Assembly (NCBI RefSeq): GCF_033807575.1
Contig: NC_084729.1
Coordinates: 2,728,001-2,792,000, forward strand
Length of the DNA stretch: 64,000 nt
Origin: Cydia pomonella
Lineage: Eukaryota; Arthropoda; Insecta; Lepidoptera; Tortricidae
Direction: 5' to 3'
Each line of letters begins with the position of its first letter. The first letter of the stretch is position 1. Below are positions 9,691-19,814 of the stretch, in pieces. The notes below the pieces were generated by a model. The model was not told the DNA's origin. It was given only the letters and a program-made list of their open reading frames with translations, and searched no databases. The translations under genes were made by a program, and so were the position numbers.

Positions 9691-10545
9691 ACGCAATAAA
9701 TCGTGTTAAATCCGTTAAAAACTAAATTCATGCTTCTTGGAACTACCGCACAATGTATGGAAATTAAAGGGAATAATCCAATTGTTAAAGTTGATAATCA
9801 AATAATTGAACAGGTTAATGTTACAAAAAAACTAGGTATTTTAATGGATAGCATGTCATGTGATAGAATGTCAGTAATAAGGTTAGACACGCATATTATC
9901 GTTTAAAGGCGCTTTACACCTTAAGGGAACACTTGTCAGAAAAGGTACGGGAAACCCTTGTTGAAGCCTTAGTTTTGTCACACTTTAACTATTGCGATTG
10001 TTAGATTCTGTTATATTATAATGTGCCAAAGCGCGCGCATGTCATGGCTCCTCTACACGATGGCCCAGCGTAGGCCAGTCCAAGGGACGCATTTATGCGT
10101 TAGAGGGAGCAAGTGATATTGCTATCTCATTCCACTGCATAGCTACGTCCCTTAGACTGGCGTACGATGGGCCATCGTGTAGAGGAGCCATCACACCTTT
10201 CCTTAACGAAAAAGAGTCCTTAAAAATGGCGGCACGGAGGAATCTGCATCTAGCAACACAGGTATACAAAATCGTCCAAACTTGGAGACCTGAGTACTTA
10301 CTTGAAAAGCTGAAGTGGCCAAAAAATAAAGACCGAGGAGTTCCAAGTATGTACGTTAATAAGGTAAATGTGCCGACGCATAAATTTATGGACTTTCAAG
10401 GAAGTTTTCGCTATCGAGCCTCGAAAATATGGAATGATTTACCTCCCCCTCTCCGTACTAATATGTCATTACCAACCTTCAAAACTTATTTGAAAAGAAG
10501 GCTTTTAAAAGAACACAAATGTGAACGATGATAAATTGCAAAATT
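9690..10545 (+). pseudogene. Jockey-like LINE RT C-terminal remnant split by a MITE
   Basis: The left part encodes LKTKFMLLGT then VTKKLGILMD, the RT palm-thumb region. The right part (10226-10531) encodes HLATQVYKIVQTWRPEYL, the FRYRASKIWNDLPPPLRTN block and FKTYLKRRLL, the usual C-terminal tail. Stops and a frameshift near 9906-10010 show it is dead. The element at 10045-10190 interrupts it; without the element and one copy of TCA the frame is continuous across the junction. Confidence 0.8.
10045..10190. mobile_element. 146-bp MITE with 45-bp TIRs and TCA target duplication
   Basis: The left arm starts TGGCTCCTCTACACGATGGC and the right arm ends in its reverse complement. The 44-45-bp arms differ at about three positions. 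TCA flanks both sides (10042-10044, 10191-10193). A 3-bp duplication suggests PIF/Harbinger, but the family is not certain. Confidence 0.85.
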
Positions 10546-10559
10546 AAAATTAATTATAT

Positions 10560-11149
10560 GAGTGAGTTAATTTTGAAACGCCTAGGGCCCCATTGCTAGA
10601 CAAAGATACGTGAACAAGTAATTTATGCCTATATAAAATTTAAATGAGCACCTACTTTAATGTGAACGCAGGCTATGAAGTCATGTATTCTCCATATAGC
10701 TAGCAAGTAATTTTAGTTTTTTTATAAGCAAAGAGGTACGGGCTGAAAAACAGCGCTGTGCAGTCACCAGACTCGCGGCAAAAGCCGAGTCCCGAGCCCA
10801 TTGTCGCACTTAAGAGTTTGAATGTAAACAATAGTTCTGTATGGTATATTATCATAGTTCTCAAAAGCGGTATACTTATTGCTACTGTCCTGTAATGAAT
10901 GCTTATAGGGTGGTTGACTGTTTAGTCGAATCAAGTTGCTCAGTCAAAACGATTAGTCAATCATGTTTGCTGCTGCTAGCTGTATGTACTATTTATTTAT
11001 TTTTTGCGACAATAAATGACTTTTTTTTAACTACTAAGAAAAAAAGTCAAAAACCAATAAAATCCAAATTAATGTAAGAAAAAAATTATCATTTAAATGT
11101 TTATTCTACCAGCTAACATAAGGAAACAACTAATATATTGTGCTGAAGC
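10560..11149. other. No gene; short retroposon-like tail at 10960-11030
   Basis: The segment GCTGTATGTAC then TTTTTTGCGACAATAAATGAC (about 10979-11022) recurs near 32918-32965 and looks like a retroposon tail with an AATAAA signal. The remainder is AT-rich with no feature recognised. Confidence 0.4.
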
Positions 11150-11575
11150 CATCAAAAAAAAAAGTACCAGTATGGTATAAGTATACCATATTTACTTCAA
11201 AGTTCACTGTCTTCGAGATATTTGGCATCAAAGTTGAACAATTTTAGCCCAAAAAACTGGTTTACTGGCCATAACTTTTGTGTTAATTCGTTTAAAATTA
11301 AAATCTCTGACCAGTTTTTAGAGACGTCGAAGACGAACCCATATGTGTAGATTTCGTACATGTAAAATCCTTCACAGCAATCGAGTAAGGAAAAAGTGTT
11401 TTTTTAGACATTATAAAAAAAAAGTGTTAATTTCTTTCAAAATCCGGCAAACCAGAATGGAGATAAAAGATTGAAGAACCGATAGCCGTTTGTATTATAA
11501 TTCTATCTATAGTGCAAATGTAGAAGTAACGACTCAAAACTAGTAAAAAATCGATGAAAACCGCCGAGGGCCCGT
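11150..11575 (+). repeat. Dispersed repeat 'R', uninterrupted copy
   Basis: It matches the reverse complement of 33000-33350 plus 32580-32640. Shared blocks include GATATTTGGCATCAAAGTTG, AAAATCTCTGACCAGTTTTT, GATTTCGTACATGTAAAATC and AAAATCGATGAAAACCGC. No protein is recognised. The copy at 32580-33350 carries an extra 340 bp where this one is continuous. Confidence 0.75.
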
Positions 11576-11777
11576 AAATTATTTTTACATTTCGGGTACT
11601 GTTGACGATGTGCTAATGGTTGGTGAAACCCCGGTGGGCTTGTTACTGGGCCCGTTTGCATGTGGATGTAAAGCGCGACCAGAAATATATGATCATTGTC
11701 AAGAGGGCGCCGTTATTCTCATGTATAGGGTGACAGTTCAGTTTAGTATGAAAAATTTTGTTCCAATGAAATTCCGC

Positions 11778-12190
11778 CTTAGTTTTTTTTTTTTTTTTTT
11801 ATTATTATTAACTATTAATTTTGAAACAAGATTTAACACAAAAAGCCACTATTGAAAACCTCTAGGGTTTATGTAATAGTTGGCGAGATCGCGCGGCCCG
11901 ATCCGCGTATGCTTAATACCATTATTACATACTTAGTTATATTTTCCTGTCGAAGCTGTTATTGTATCTATCGTTTAAATATCGGCCTTATGTACGAGAC
12001 AGTAGAATCAATTTACAACGACAGCTCTTACAGGTGATCAGTAAACTTAATTTATCTTTAAACATTATCTCTGTACTTATATCTAATATACATTACTCTG
12101 GGCTTAGGTAGTATTTTTTTGATGTTAATGAGATTATACAGTAAGTTCTTAGGTAAGGTAAGTTATCTCTATTAGTTACATATTTTGATG

Positions 12191-12248
<58 letters not shown>
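11778..12248 (-). mobile_element. Insertion inside the MITE, probably a retroposed fragment
   Basis: It is bounded by the two halves of the MITE. A T-run at 11784-11802 near the left side would be the poly(A) tail of an insert on the minus strand. No coding content was recognised. The right end contains the (AT)n run. Confidence 0.5.
12193..12245. repeat. (AT)n microsatellite
   Basis: About 26 uninterrupted AT units. It produces a spurious Ile-Tyr frame on the minus strand. Confidence 0.95.
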
Positions 12249-12250
<2 letters not shown>

Positions 12251-12442
12251 TATGGCGCGTGATCATAATATATATTACTGGTCGGGATTTAATTGGCCTG
12301 TAGCCGGAACCGGCCTTAGATAAGTGGCAAGACCATTGCAATACTGCCATTCACTTTAAAAAGTTACATTTCGGCGCGAAGCTCTATGGTCGACATCGGC
12401 AAGTAACAGCAGGTCAAGTCCGTGATCAGGTAAACGTTGAAA

Positions 12443-12675
12443 TGGAGTTAAAATCGATACAAGTGCGAAAAATATGAAATTCGAAACGAGTGGCGATAAA
12501 TTAAAACACGACCGAAGGGAGTGTTTTAAATCGACACGAGCTGCGAATTACCTATTCGCACATGTATCGTACAGTACAACGTTTTACAGTACATATGACT
12601 CTTAAAATTTTCAACATAGTTACATAATGTGCTAATTTACGCACTAGTGCGGAAAAGTAGCACCATATGTACTGT
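12443..12675. repeat. Dispersed repeat 'E', copy 1
   Basis: Near-identical to 24090-24312: ATACAAGTGCGAAAAAT, GAGTGGCGATAAATTAAAAC, CACGACCGAAGGGAGTG, CGCACATGTATCGTAC and GTAGCACCATATGTACTGTA occur in the same order. No protein or terminal repeat is recognised. Confidence 0.75.
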
Positions 12676-12838
12676 AAATTACATTAATAAATGACCTAGT
12701 GTACGCGGATGAAAGGCCGTTGGTGTTGAGTCCGGTGCCTCATTGGGGTCATGAAAGACACCCCAAAACGACAAGTGACGTAAATGTTCGCTCTGCAGAC
12801 GCGGCAAAATTTGTGTTTTACGTTTTACGCGACTTCAG

Positions 12839-13027
12839 TACCCCTAGTGTAAATAAATTCGATTTCGAAACGTGACGTACGCGTTTGCGTTTAGTCTCAT
12901 TTTGTATTGGATTTAGAAAGAGCGCGCCAAGCGGGACGTTTTGGAAACTCAAAATCCTATACAAAATTAGACTTAACGCAAACGCGTTCGTCACGTTATG
13001 ATGTCCATTAAATGTACACTAGGGGTA
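12839..13027. mobile_element. MITE 'D', TACCCCTAGTGTAAAT ends
   Basis: About 189 bp with long imperfect inverted arms (ACGTGACGTACGCGTTTGCG against CGCAAACGCGTTCGTCACGT). Other copies: 13032-13132, 40940-41128, 63241-63429. The target duplication is unclear. Confidence 0.8.
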
Positions 13028-13031
13028 CCGA

Positions 13032-13132
13032 TACCCCTAGTGTAAACTTATTCGATAGCGAAACGAGAAAATGAGACTTAACGCAAACGCGTTCGTCACG
13101 TTACGCTATCCAATAAATTTATACTAGGGGTA
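13032..13132. mobile_element. MITE 'D', short internally deleted copy in tandem
   Basis: Same TACCCCTAGTGTAAA and ACTAGGGGTA ends as the neighbour, only four bases away. The left interior is missing, leaving about 101 bp. Confidence 0.75.
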
Positions 13133-13369
13133 TGGTTCGAGCTCCGTCTTAATAGTCACGCCTCGTGAATTCCATTGTTTTTTGCTCATTTATAATATTT
13201 AAAGTGTAATATCGATAGATTACTATACAGTAAACTAATGTGGTAGTATGCAGTGAAAGGAGAATTAATATTGAAGCGCGTTTAACCAACATTTTAGAGT
13301 CGACGGCCGGTAGTACACGCGCTACTTGGAAAGTATAAATATCGCGGATGATGACACCACAAAATCTAA

Positions 13370-13690
13370 GTTAAATGAGAGCGCAGCTTAGATTGTACGG
13401 GAGCGGGTTTTTTGGCGGCGAGTTCGTAAAGTAAATCTTGATAATTTTGAAGTTCACCGCCAATTACCTCTGTCATTTTTACCCACGACGGAACGGAGAC
13501 GGTATATGCGTTTAGGCTGAGAGGATGTTTGTGCAAACCAATGTTGCCATTTTTCATAAAAAGTACTAGTCCTATTTTGATGTGGTTTTCAGTGATGGGT
13601 TCGGGTTTGATTGGTGCATGTTTTTAGATAGGTGACAACTCACCAGAGGGCTCTACAGTAAACATTTTTTTGAGCATCCTTTTTCAATTA
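13370..13690 (+). repeat. Dispersed repeat 'G', copy 1
   Basis: It shares ACGACGGAACGGAGACGG, ATGTTTGTGCAAACCA, GGTTTTCAGTGATGGGTTCG and GGTGACAACTCACCAG with 56757-57005 in the same order and orientation. The class is not assigned. Confidence 0.7.
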
Positions 13691-13754
13691 CGTTTTAACC
13701 GCGGGTTTTTTCAAAAAAAAAAATTAGTTTTTTTTAATTACTTTTAACACGTGT

Positions 13755-13865
13755 GAACTATATCGTCGTGTTATCCACGATGACGCGTAGATTTGTCAAA
13801 TCTAACCATTAAAAACATGACATCACTAGTCAAGGCACGCGTCTTCGTGAATGACACGATATAAA
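13755..13865. repeat. Imperfect inverted repeat, related copy at 17612-17700
   Basis: ATCGTCGTGTTATCCACGAT is mirrored by TCGTGAATGACACGAT, and the centre AGATTTGTCAAATCTA is shared with 17628-17643. A MITE-like foldback. Confidence 0.55.
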
Positions 13866-14203
13866 ACTATACATACCTACACCTCGATTCTGAATAAATG
13901 AATAATTAATCAAAATAGCCACGGGAAATCCGAAACAGCAGAGGAAAATAGCTAGTCGTCCTTGGCGAGGGCGAGCTGGCCGCCATGTTCGTTTTTAGGG
14001 TTCTGTATTCGATTTAGAATATAGATCTAGAACTTTTTCTAGCAAACACGAGATTGATAATCTAAGTTTCGGAAGTACGGAAGTTAATGAATATACCTAT
14101 ACTATACTACCAATATGGCTATACGCTTTTACTCCAGTTATTTCATCTTGCATGTTACGTAACCCCGTCCATCTTGTGTGGCCTTCAGCCGTGTTATATA
14201 TAT

Positions 14204-14887
14204 GGCTGCGTTTCCATACGAAATTTTATTTTATTTTATTATTTATTTTAAGATTATTATAATGTAATGTTTACCCAGGTATTGGCTGTTGTATTTATAA
14301 ATGTTGTTATGTATTTTTCATGTCACTATATGATGTTAGTATAAATGTTGTATTGACTTGTAAAAGAGCCTTTGAGGCCTACTTGCAGAATAAATTTTTG
14401 AATTTTGAATTTTGAGATGTGCGATAATGCGTAGCGAGGGATGTGTTTTTTATGAACCAATAGAAACACTAAATTTACCTATACTTACCCGCTAAGCGCA
14501 GCTAGTGCAAACAGCTCAGCGGGGCGAGGTTTTTAGGGTTCCGTAGCCAAATGGCAAAAAACGGAACCCTTATATTTGTTCATACAAAACAAGGGAAGGA
14601 TGTGAGCGAGGAATCTGGGGGCTTACCGCTAAAATCGATATTCTCAAATTGCGGGGATCTTTCTCTTTTACTCTTACTAAGATGTAATTAGAGTGACAGA
14701 GAAAAATGCCCGCAATTGACGAACTTCTATTTTCCCGGTAGTTGCGAGTTGCTAGGGATGTGTTCGCTCCCGCCTCACCGCACCTCGCTCGCTTATTGGA
14801 CAAGAGCCCGCTACACATCTTCGCTACGACGCATCGCACCGCTCAGCTACGACAGCTACCTCGCACATCTCTGGTGAAAACGCAGCC
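14204..14887. mobile_element. MITE with GGCTGCGTTT ends, interrupted in its left TIR
   Basis: The right end, GCACATCTCTGGTGAAAACGCAGCC in reverse, predicts a left end GGCTGCGTTTTCACCAGAGATGTGC. The left end reads GGCTGCGTTTCCA, then LINE tail sequence, then GAGATGTGCGA resumes at 14416. This shows a retroposon inserted within the terminal repeat. Confidence 0.65.
14217..14415 (+). mobile_element. LINE 3' end, TTGAATTTTGAATTTTGA tail
   Basis: Near-identical to the reverse complement of 42243-42425, sharing TTTACCCAGGTATTGGCTGT, GTCACTATATGATGTTA and GCCTACTTGCAGAATAAATT. It ends with an AATAAA signal and (TTTTGAAT)n. Confidence 0.75.
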
Positions 14888-15800
14888 TATGATTTATTAT
14901 AAGAATTGCATACAATGTCCTCTACCACGCCTTATGTAGCATGAATTAAATTACAATATTTATAATTAATCAAAACACTTATCCTACATCATTGTATGCA
15001 AAATTGCTAATCTGTATGAGTACATTGGTAGTTTTATTAGTCTGCATGTTATATAAGGAGACGTTAAAAAAGTCATAAAGTTAAAATATAGCCTCCGCCC
15101 GCGTAGATGTCGTTGAGGTAGTTCGATTTCTATACAAAAAACAATTGCGTTTTTATTAAGTCATTACACAGTATACACTATTACTACATAAATATTTGCG
15201 CATCTATCTACTTTCGAATATTCGTTTGCGCTAAAAGTTGCTTTAGTTCCAAATGATAATCAGGCGGCGGGAAAATATTCTTTAGAACTAAGTTGACGCC
15301 CATTACAGATGGTCTTGTTTGGACTCGTGTAACTTATTGTGAAATGTTTTAACTAGGGCTATCATTTTAATGACAACTTTAAGCTGATATCCTGTTCTAT
15401 CATTTAACAATAAAAAAGTACAGGTCAACGACCTCTTTTCCGAAAAAAAAGATAAAATGTAAAATAAAAGTAAATTTAAGAAGACGATTTTTATATTTTT
15501 TATTAATTATCGAGTAATTGTGGAAAATTCTTTATGACATTTATGCTTCAATTTATGCCCTAATTCATAAGCTATCGAATGATTATTATTTTTTAGATGT
15601 GCGATAGTTAAGGTGCAGTATTAAAGTGGTTGAGAAAAAACATAGGTATGGGGGGTGATTTGTCGATAAATTTAATCGTACTTGTAATACGTGGTTGACG
15701 GCTCCACGTACACAAACACATTGTATATATATTTATTCACAAATTTGGAAAGAGAGCGGGGAAGGAAATATCACACAGATCCTTAACTTCAGTAGGGCTA
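14888..15800. other. No recognised feature
   Basis: AT-rich DNA without long frames, terminal repeats or recognised repeat copies. Confidence 0.45.
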
Positions 15801-15804
15801 AGAT

Positions 15805-15906
15805 GGTTGGCTCTTTATCATTTGTCACTTTGGCTGCCACGTTCTAACAACAAGTATGTAAGCGCCAAAGTGACGGGTATAGTGACAAGTGATAAAAACG
15901 GAACCA
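15805..15906. mobile_element. Short foldback, related to 44036-44115
   Basis: GGTTGGCTCTTTATCATTTG with TCACTTTGG is mirrored by CCAAAGTGA...CAAGTGATAAAAACGGAACC. The right arm recurs at about 44050-44095 (GAAAGTGACGGGTATAATGAC). Confidence 0.6.
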
Positions 15907-16095
15907 ATGCTGCCACCGCAGGACGCAATTTTGGCTAATTTCGACAGCAAAGATAAAAAATATTAACTTTTAGGTTGGAAAAAAATAGTATCCCGATCTC
16001 ACAAATGTATTTTCAAAAGATCTTACCTATTTCGTTGAGGTGTACTGAAGGCCAAAGGCCTATTTTGTTCCCGCGGGAGTTATGGATTGTGAAAT

Positions 16096-16131
16096 AAAAA
16101 GCTATAACTCCCTAGGGAGTTATAGCTTTTT
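16096..16131. repeat. 36-bp perfect palindrome
   Basis: AAAAAGCTATAACTCCCTAG continues to the exact reverse complement with no loop. It is 33 bp from a second perfect hairpin. Confidence 0.95.
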
Positions 16132-16163
16132 TAAATTATGACACTTATTCATACAAACAAAAA

Positions 16164-16230
16164 AGTATTTTAAAAGTAAAACTCACTTATACTACCTTTT
16201 AGTATAAGTGAGTTTTACTTTTAAAATACT
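16164..16230. repeat. Perfect 31-bp stem hairpin, 5-base loop
   Basis: The left arm 16164-16194 begins AGTATTTTAAAAGTAAAACT. The right arm 16200-16230 is its exact reverse complement. No mismatches suggests recent origin or gene conversion between arms. Confidence 0.95.
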
Positions 16231-16467
16231 GACGTTTATAATTTAATATTTTTGTTTATATTTAAAATTATTTATTTTGTTTAATTTAACAGCTATTTAA
16301 TTTTTTTTATACATAATTTTCAATCGTGGCTGAATGCCGAATAGGTCTGTGCCTTCGATGCCTAACCTGTCGAGAAACTACAAAATGGCGGACGAAAGTT
16401 TGATGTCACCGTATTTAAGAATTATTTCGCTTAAAATTTAGTTTTTACTTCACAAGAGTGATGTAAA

Positions 16468-16594
16468 ACATTGTGTGTAACTCCGGGGGTAAGAATATTG
16501 CAAACTCGGGTCTTTAATTCCCTCCATCCTGCGGCTGTCGGGAATGACCACCCTCGTATCCAAAATTTCACTTACCCCCCTCGTTGCACAATGT
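16468..16594. mobile_element. MITE with ACATTGTG ends
   Basis: ACATTGTGTGTAACTCCGGG and GGGTAAG at the left are mirrored by CTTACCCCCC and TCGTTGCACAATGT at the right. The centre carries a shorter inverted pair (AATTCCCTCC/GTCGGGAATG). Confidence 0.65.
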
Positions 16595-16876
16595 ACTATT
16601 ACCTTAAGAGGGATTATATTGAAAAGTAAAAATAATAATGTCTTAATATTTTATTGATAAGTCTTCCATTCCACGAACCATTGGAATTAGACCTCCTTTT
16701 ATAGGAACCTGATTTGGATATAGTCTTGTAATCTTTGCAGATTATACATCGCGTTTTTTTTTATTTCCGTCAATTTCAAGGGTGCATTCTTGAGCTTAAA
16801 TTAAGTAACTATTTGTTCCTCTTTTTGCGCCGAGGAAATAAAATAACAATCTGATATTGAGAACAAAAAATATTTT

Positions 16877-17500
16877 TATTCAAAGTTGGCAGCGATTTTG
16901 ATAGCCAAGACGGTGCGAGTGTTAAATAAAGTTCATCTTTTCAGTGAAGTTTGACGTTTGAAATAACACTTGCACCTTCTAGGCTATCAAAATCGCTGCC
17001 AACTTACCTAGCGTCTGACTCCAGAATTTTGACGTTTAAAATAACACTTGCACCGTCCCGGCTATCAAAATCGCTGCCAACATAACTTGGTCTGACTCTA
17101 TGAGTTTATGATGTTTAAATAGACTTAATAATAAACTAGTTATATATTGCATGTTATGAAATAAGTTACTGTTTATATTAGTCTTTTTATCGATTGAAAA
17201 TAAAAAATTATATGAAATGCAATAATAAAAAATAGACGGTATAATTTGAATTAAAATATATTTAACGTTGTTGTTTGACTCAAGATAATGATGTACCCTA
17301 GATAAGTAATAGATAAATAATGTTTAATTAGAAAAATAATAGTATGTCTAATCCCATTAGCTGTAAAGTGTTGACATTTGTAAAATACCTATATTTTATC
17401 AATAAATATTTGATTGACTGATTGATTGATTGAAATAACACTTGCACCGTCTGGGTTATTAAAATCGTTGCCAACTTAGCTTGGTCTAACTCTACCTACT
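16877..17500. mobile_element. Cluster of mariner-like MITE 'T' copies
   Basis: The units GGCAGCGATTTTGATAGCC, AATAACACTTGCACC and ATCAAAATCGCTGCCAAC occur repeatedly at 16887-17001, 17030-17100 and 17436-17495. They match the complete copy at 19815-19962. The last copy is split by the LINE tail at 17122-17435. Confidence 0.65.
17122..17435 (+). mobile_element. LINE 3' end with (GATT)n tail
   Basis: AT-rich sequence ending ATCAATAAATATTTGATTG then GATTGATTGATTG, a polyadenylation-like signal plus (GATT)n. The same tail style occurs at 26515-26550. It interrupts a MITE: GATGTTTAAA before it, AAATAACACTTGC after it. Confidence 0.55.
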
Positions 17501-17611
17501 TACCTATGAAGTATTTACTTCACTTTAAATAAATTGAAGCCTGCTCAGAGATCAGACCTCTCACGATAGCCATCACAGCATTCATAGCCCATAGCCAAGC
17601 TATTTTTATCA

Positions 17612-17700
17612 AGTTGGTGTTATCCAGATTTGTCAAATCTATCCTTTAATAACATGGCAATAAGAGTCAAGCCTCGCGTCGTCGTGTATAACACGATCTA
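17612..17700. repeat. Copy of the 13755-13865 foldback
   Basis: GTGTTATCCAGATTTGTCAA, ACATGGCAATAAGAGTCAAG and CGTGTATAACACGATCTA parallel the earlier copy. Both lie in AT-rich DNA. Confidence 0.5.
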
Positions 17701-17959
17701 TAACTACCTAACATACTTATCAATGGTAAAACCACGCATAATATTACAAACATAGTAACCAAATTAAAAAACCACAGGAATGTACTCACAGCCGTATATC
17801 GGCAGTGTTTTTTATTTTGCCGCGTGTTATTTGTAAGCACGTTGTATCTGTTTATTGATAATACTGTCTCTGTCTGGTAAAGTTGCTAATTAATAATGCT
17901 TTCTCGCTCTAAGCTATTTGGTAAAAAAAACCTAGTTATGCTTGAGCGGTTTTACAAGA

Positions 17960-18083
17960 CCCATGGGCCTACCTACCACGAACTACGTTCGACTTGTTGC
18001 CTCTGTCGCACTTGTAAATTCGTAGGTACTACGTTCGACAGGGAGGCAACACGTCGAACGTGGTTCGCGGTAGGCCCCATGTT
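17960..18083. mobile_element. MITE with ~45-bp TIRs
   Basis: CATGGGCCTACCTACCACGA, then ACGTTCGAC and GTTGCCTC, are mirrored by GAGGCAAC, GTCGAACGTGGTTCG and GGTAGGCCCCATG. An open frame of 99 codons crosses it but is a product of the arms. Confidence 0.75.
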
Positions 18084-18195
18084 ACATGATGGTGGTTGGT
18101 TTAGCCACTGCAAAGCTGCTAAAATCCGTAAAACGTCGAAAGAAAAGGTGGTCAAGTGGTCATTAAACAGAGTTGATGTTGACGTCATTCGCTAA

Positions 18196-18602
18196 AAATA
18201 TGAGGTTGACATTTAAATTTAGTGTTGCTAGCTGATGAAGACATACCGTAATTGAGGGGTTTTATATTACGATTGACACATTTTTTTTGATATTTTCTGT
18301 TTCACTCGCTTAACCTCACCGGCTAGTCGGAATATGGAAAGTAAAAAAAATCGCTTATATATAAATACCTATGGCCATTTTTGCATACTATTCATTTCAT
18401 ACTGAAGATATTAGATTCAAGCGCAGTACTTGACGCTTATGCGGCAATAGTATATCTGTGAGTTTGAGTTAGAGTTTTTTTTTGAATTGGACTAATTTCT
18501 GTTAATGAATACATGTCTATTAAAGGATATTCAGTAATTTTTAGCCCAAGTCAAAAATAACTTACGCTTATAAACGATAACTTACGCTATGTATTTTTTG
18601 TA
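18196..18602. other. No recognised feature
   Basis: AT-rich DNA between a MITE and a retroposon tail; nothing identified. Confidence 0.4.
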
Positions 18603-18712
18603 TACCACGTGTGACAAGCAAGCATACGGCCCAACCGATGGTAAGCAGTCACCGTAGAATGTGGACGCCTGCAACTCCAGAGGTGTTACATACGCTTTGG
18701 CGATCCTTTATA
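18603..18712 (-). repeat. Right end of repeat 'C', minus strand, diverged
   Basis: AAGCAAGCATACGGCCCAACC, GGTAAGCAGTC and GCCTGCAACTCCAGAGGTG read as the reverse complement of the 'C' tail, with more substitutions than other copies. Confidence 0.65.
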
Positions 18713-18861
18713 AACCTGTACACTCCTTAAGTTGAAGAATCATATACTGTAAACCCTCGGGAAAACCTCGGCAGGGAGCTCATTCTACAACTTAAGCGTC
18801 CTCGGGTGGATATTCCTCTTAAACCGTACAGTGTGTGACTATTTAGACTCCAGGATGTGAG

Positions 18862-19021
18862 CAGTGGCGTAGTATGGGCGAATGGGGCTCTCGCCCACAG
18901 CCTCGCACTTGGGCCCCGTAAAGTCAACCTTTTTATTACCTTGGGAATAAACATTGAAAAGGGCCACACAGTCACAGGCGTAGTTTCGCCTACAGCAAGA
19001 TTAGTTCACGCTTCGCCACTG
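18862..19021. mobile_element. hAT-type MITE, 160 bp
   Basis: The ends are CAGTGGCGTAGT and ACGCTTCGCCACTG. Flanks GATGTGAG (18854-18861) and GGTGTGAG (19022-19029) match at 7 of 8 positions, fitting a slightly decayed 8-bp hAT duplication. Confidence 0.8.
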
Positions 19022-19139
19022 GGTGTGAGGATGCCCCGTCCGACGGCGAGCGGTGCGGTGATAAAAAGTGGCCGGTAGCATAATGTCAAAACATCTTCAG
19101 AGAATAGCCTATTGTACAAGCAGTAGAACACACACAAAG

Positions 19140-19460
19140 AGGCAAAGTAGAGTAGAGTAGAGAGCGTTTATTCGTGGCAAAATAAAAAAGAAAACAACAA
19201 GTAACATAACATAACATATAAGCCACGAAATAGTCCCGACTCAGCATGGTGCTAGCCTGGCTGGGCTAGCACTGGTCTTCCAAGTCTCTCCTTAAACTGA
19301 AAGGTTCAATGCCGCTTGTGAGTTTGGGATCGTCAACGATTCGTACAGCGCGCCTTTGGACTGAGTCCACGGGTCCAAGCTGGCATCCAGGTGCTCCTGC
19401 CCAAAGGTGACAGCAGTACTCCATTTGGGGTCTATGTGTTGTTTCCAACCTTCACAGTCT
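19140..19460 (-). pseudogene. LINE RT C-terminal remnant
   Basis: The minus frame 19448-19266 encodes RPQMEYCCHLWAGAP followed by VDSVQRRAVRIVDDP and LRRDLEDQC, the C-terminal region of Jockey/CR1-like RTs. The AT-rich stretch 19140-19265 is its probable 3' UTR. Confidence 0.75.
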
Positions 19461-19814
19461 CTTGATAGATAACTGGCAATGATTATTTGAATTCAGAACT
19501 ATCGCCCTGCTGAAGGAATAAAGATCTGCAGGCGAATTCATTCAGAAAGTAACAAGCATCTGAGTTCGTCGATATTGATGTACTTAATTCGTTGTTGAAG
19601 AAAAAAGATCATAATATATTATCAGAAACCTACTTTGAGTGTTTTCATTCCCCACCTCAGATAGACCGTAACCCTTTTACAGTACTATATAAGTACAAAT
19701 CGAACTTCCCTTTTTTATGGAACTGTATATCATTTGGGGAGATCTTCACCTCCTTTAAATATATATTACAAATAAATTATTATTAAAAAAAAAAACTATA
19801 AGAAATATTGTGGC
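19461..19814. other. No recognised feature
   Basis: AT-rich. The 64-codon plus-strand frame 19592-19786 has no recognisable domain. Confidence 0.35.

Larger units (their letters stand above)
11674..12290. mobile_element. MITE (CGACCAG ends) with a 471-bp insertion
   Basis: The ends CGACCAGAAATATATGATCA and TATTACTGGTCGGG match the uninterrupted 137-bp copy at 38886-39022. The match breaks after GAAATTCCGC at 11777 and resumes with AATATGGCGCGTGATCAT at 12249. Confidence 0.8.

Noticed and set aside
12093..12350. 85-codon minus-strand frame with (IY)n
   Set aside because: Product of the (AT)n run within an insertion in a MITE.
17896..18195. 99-codon plus-strand frame
   Set aside because: It spans a MITE with 45-bp inverted arms; the opposite strand is equally open. 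No family signature.
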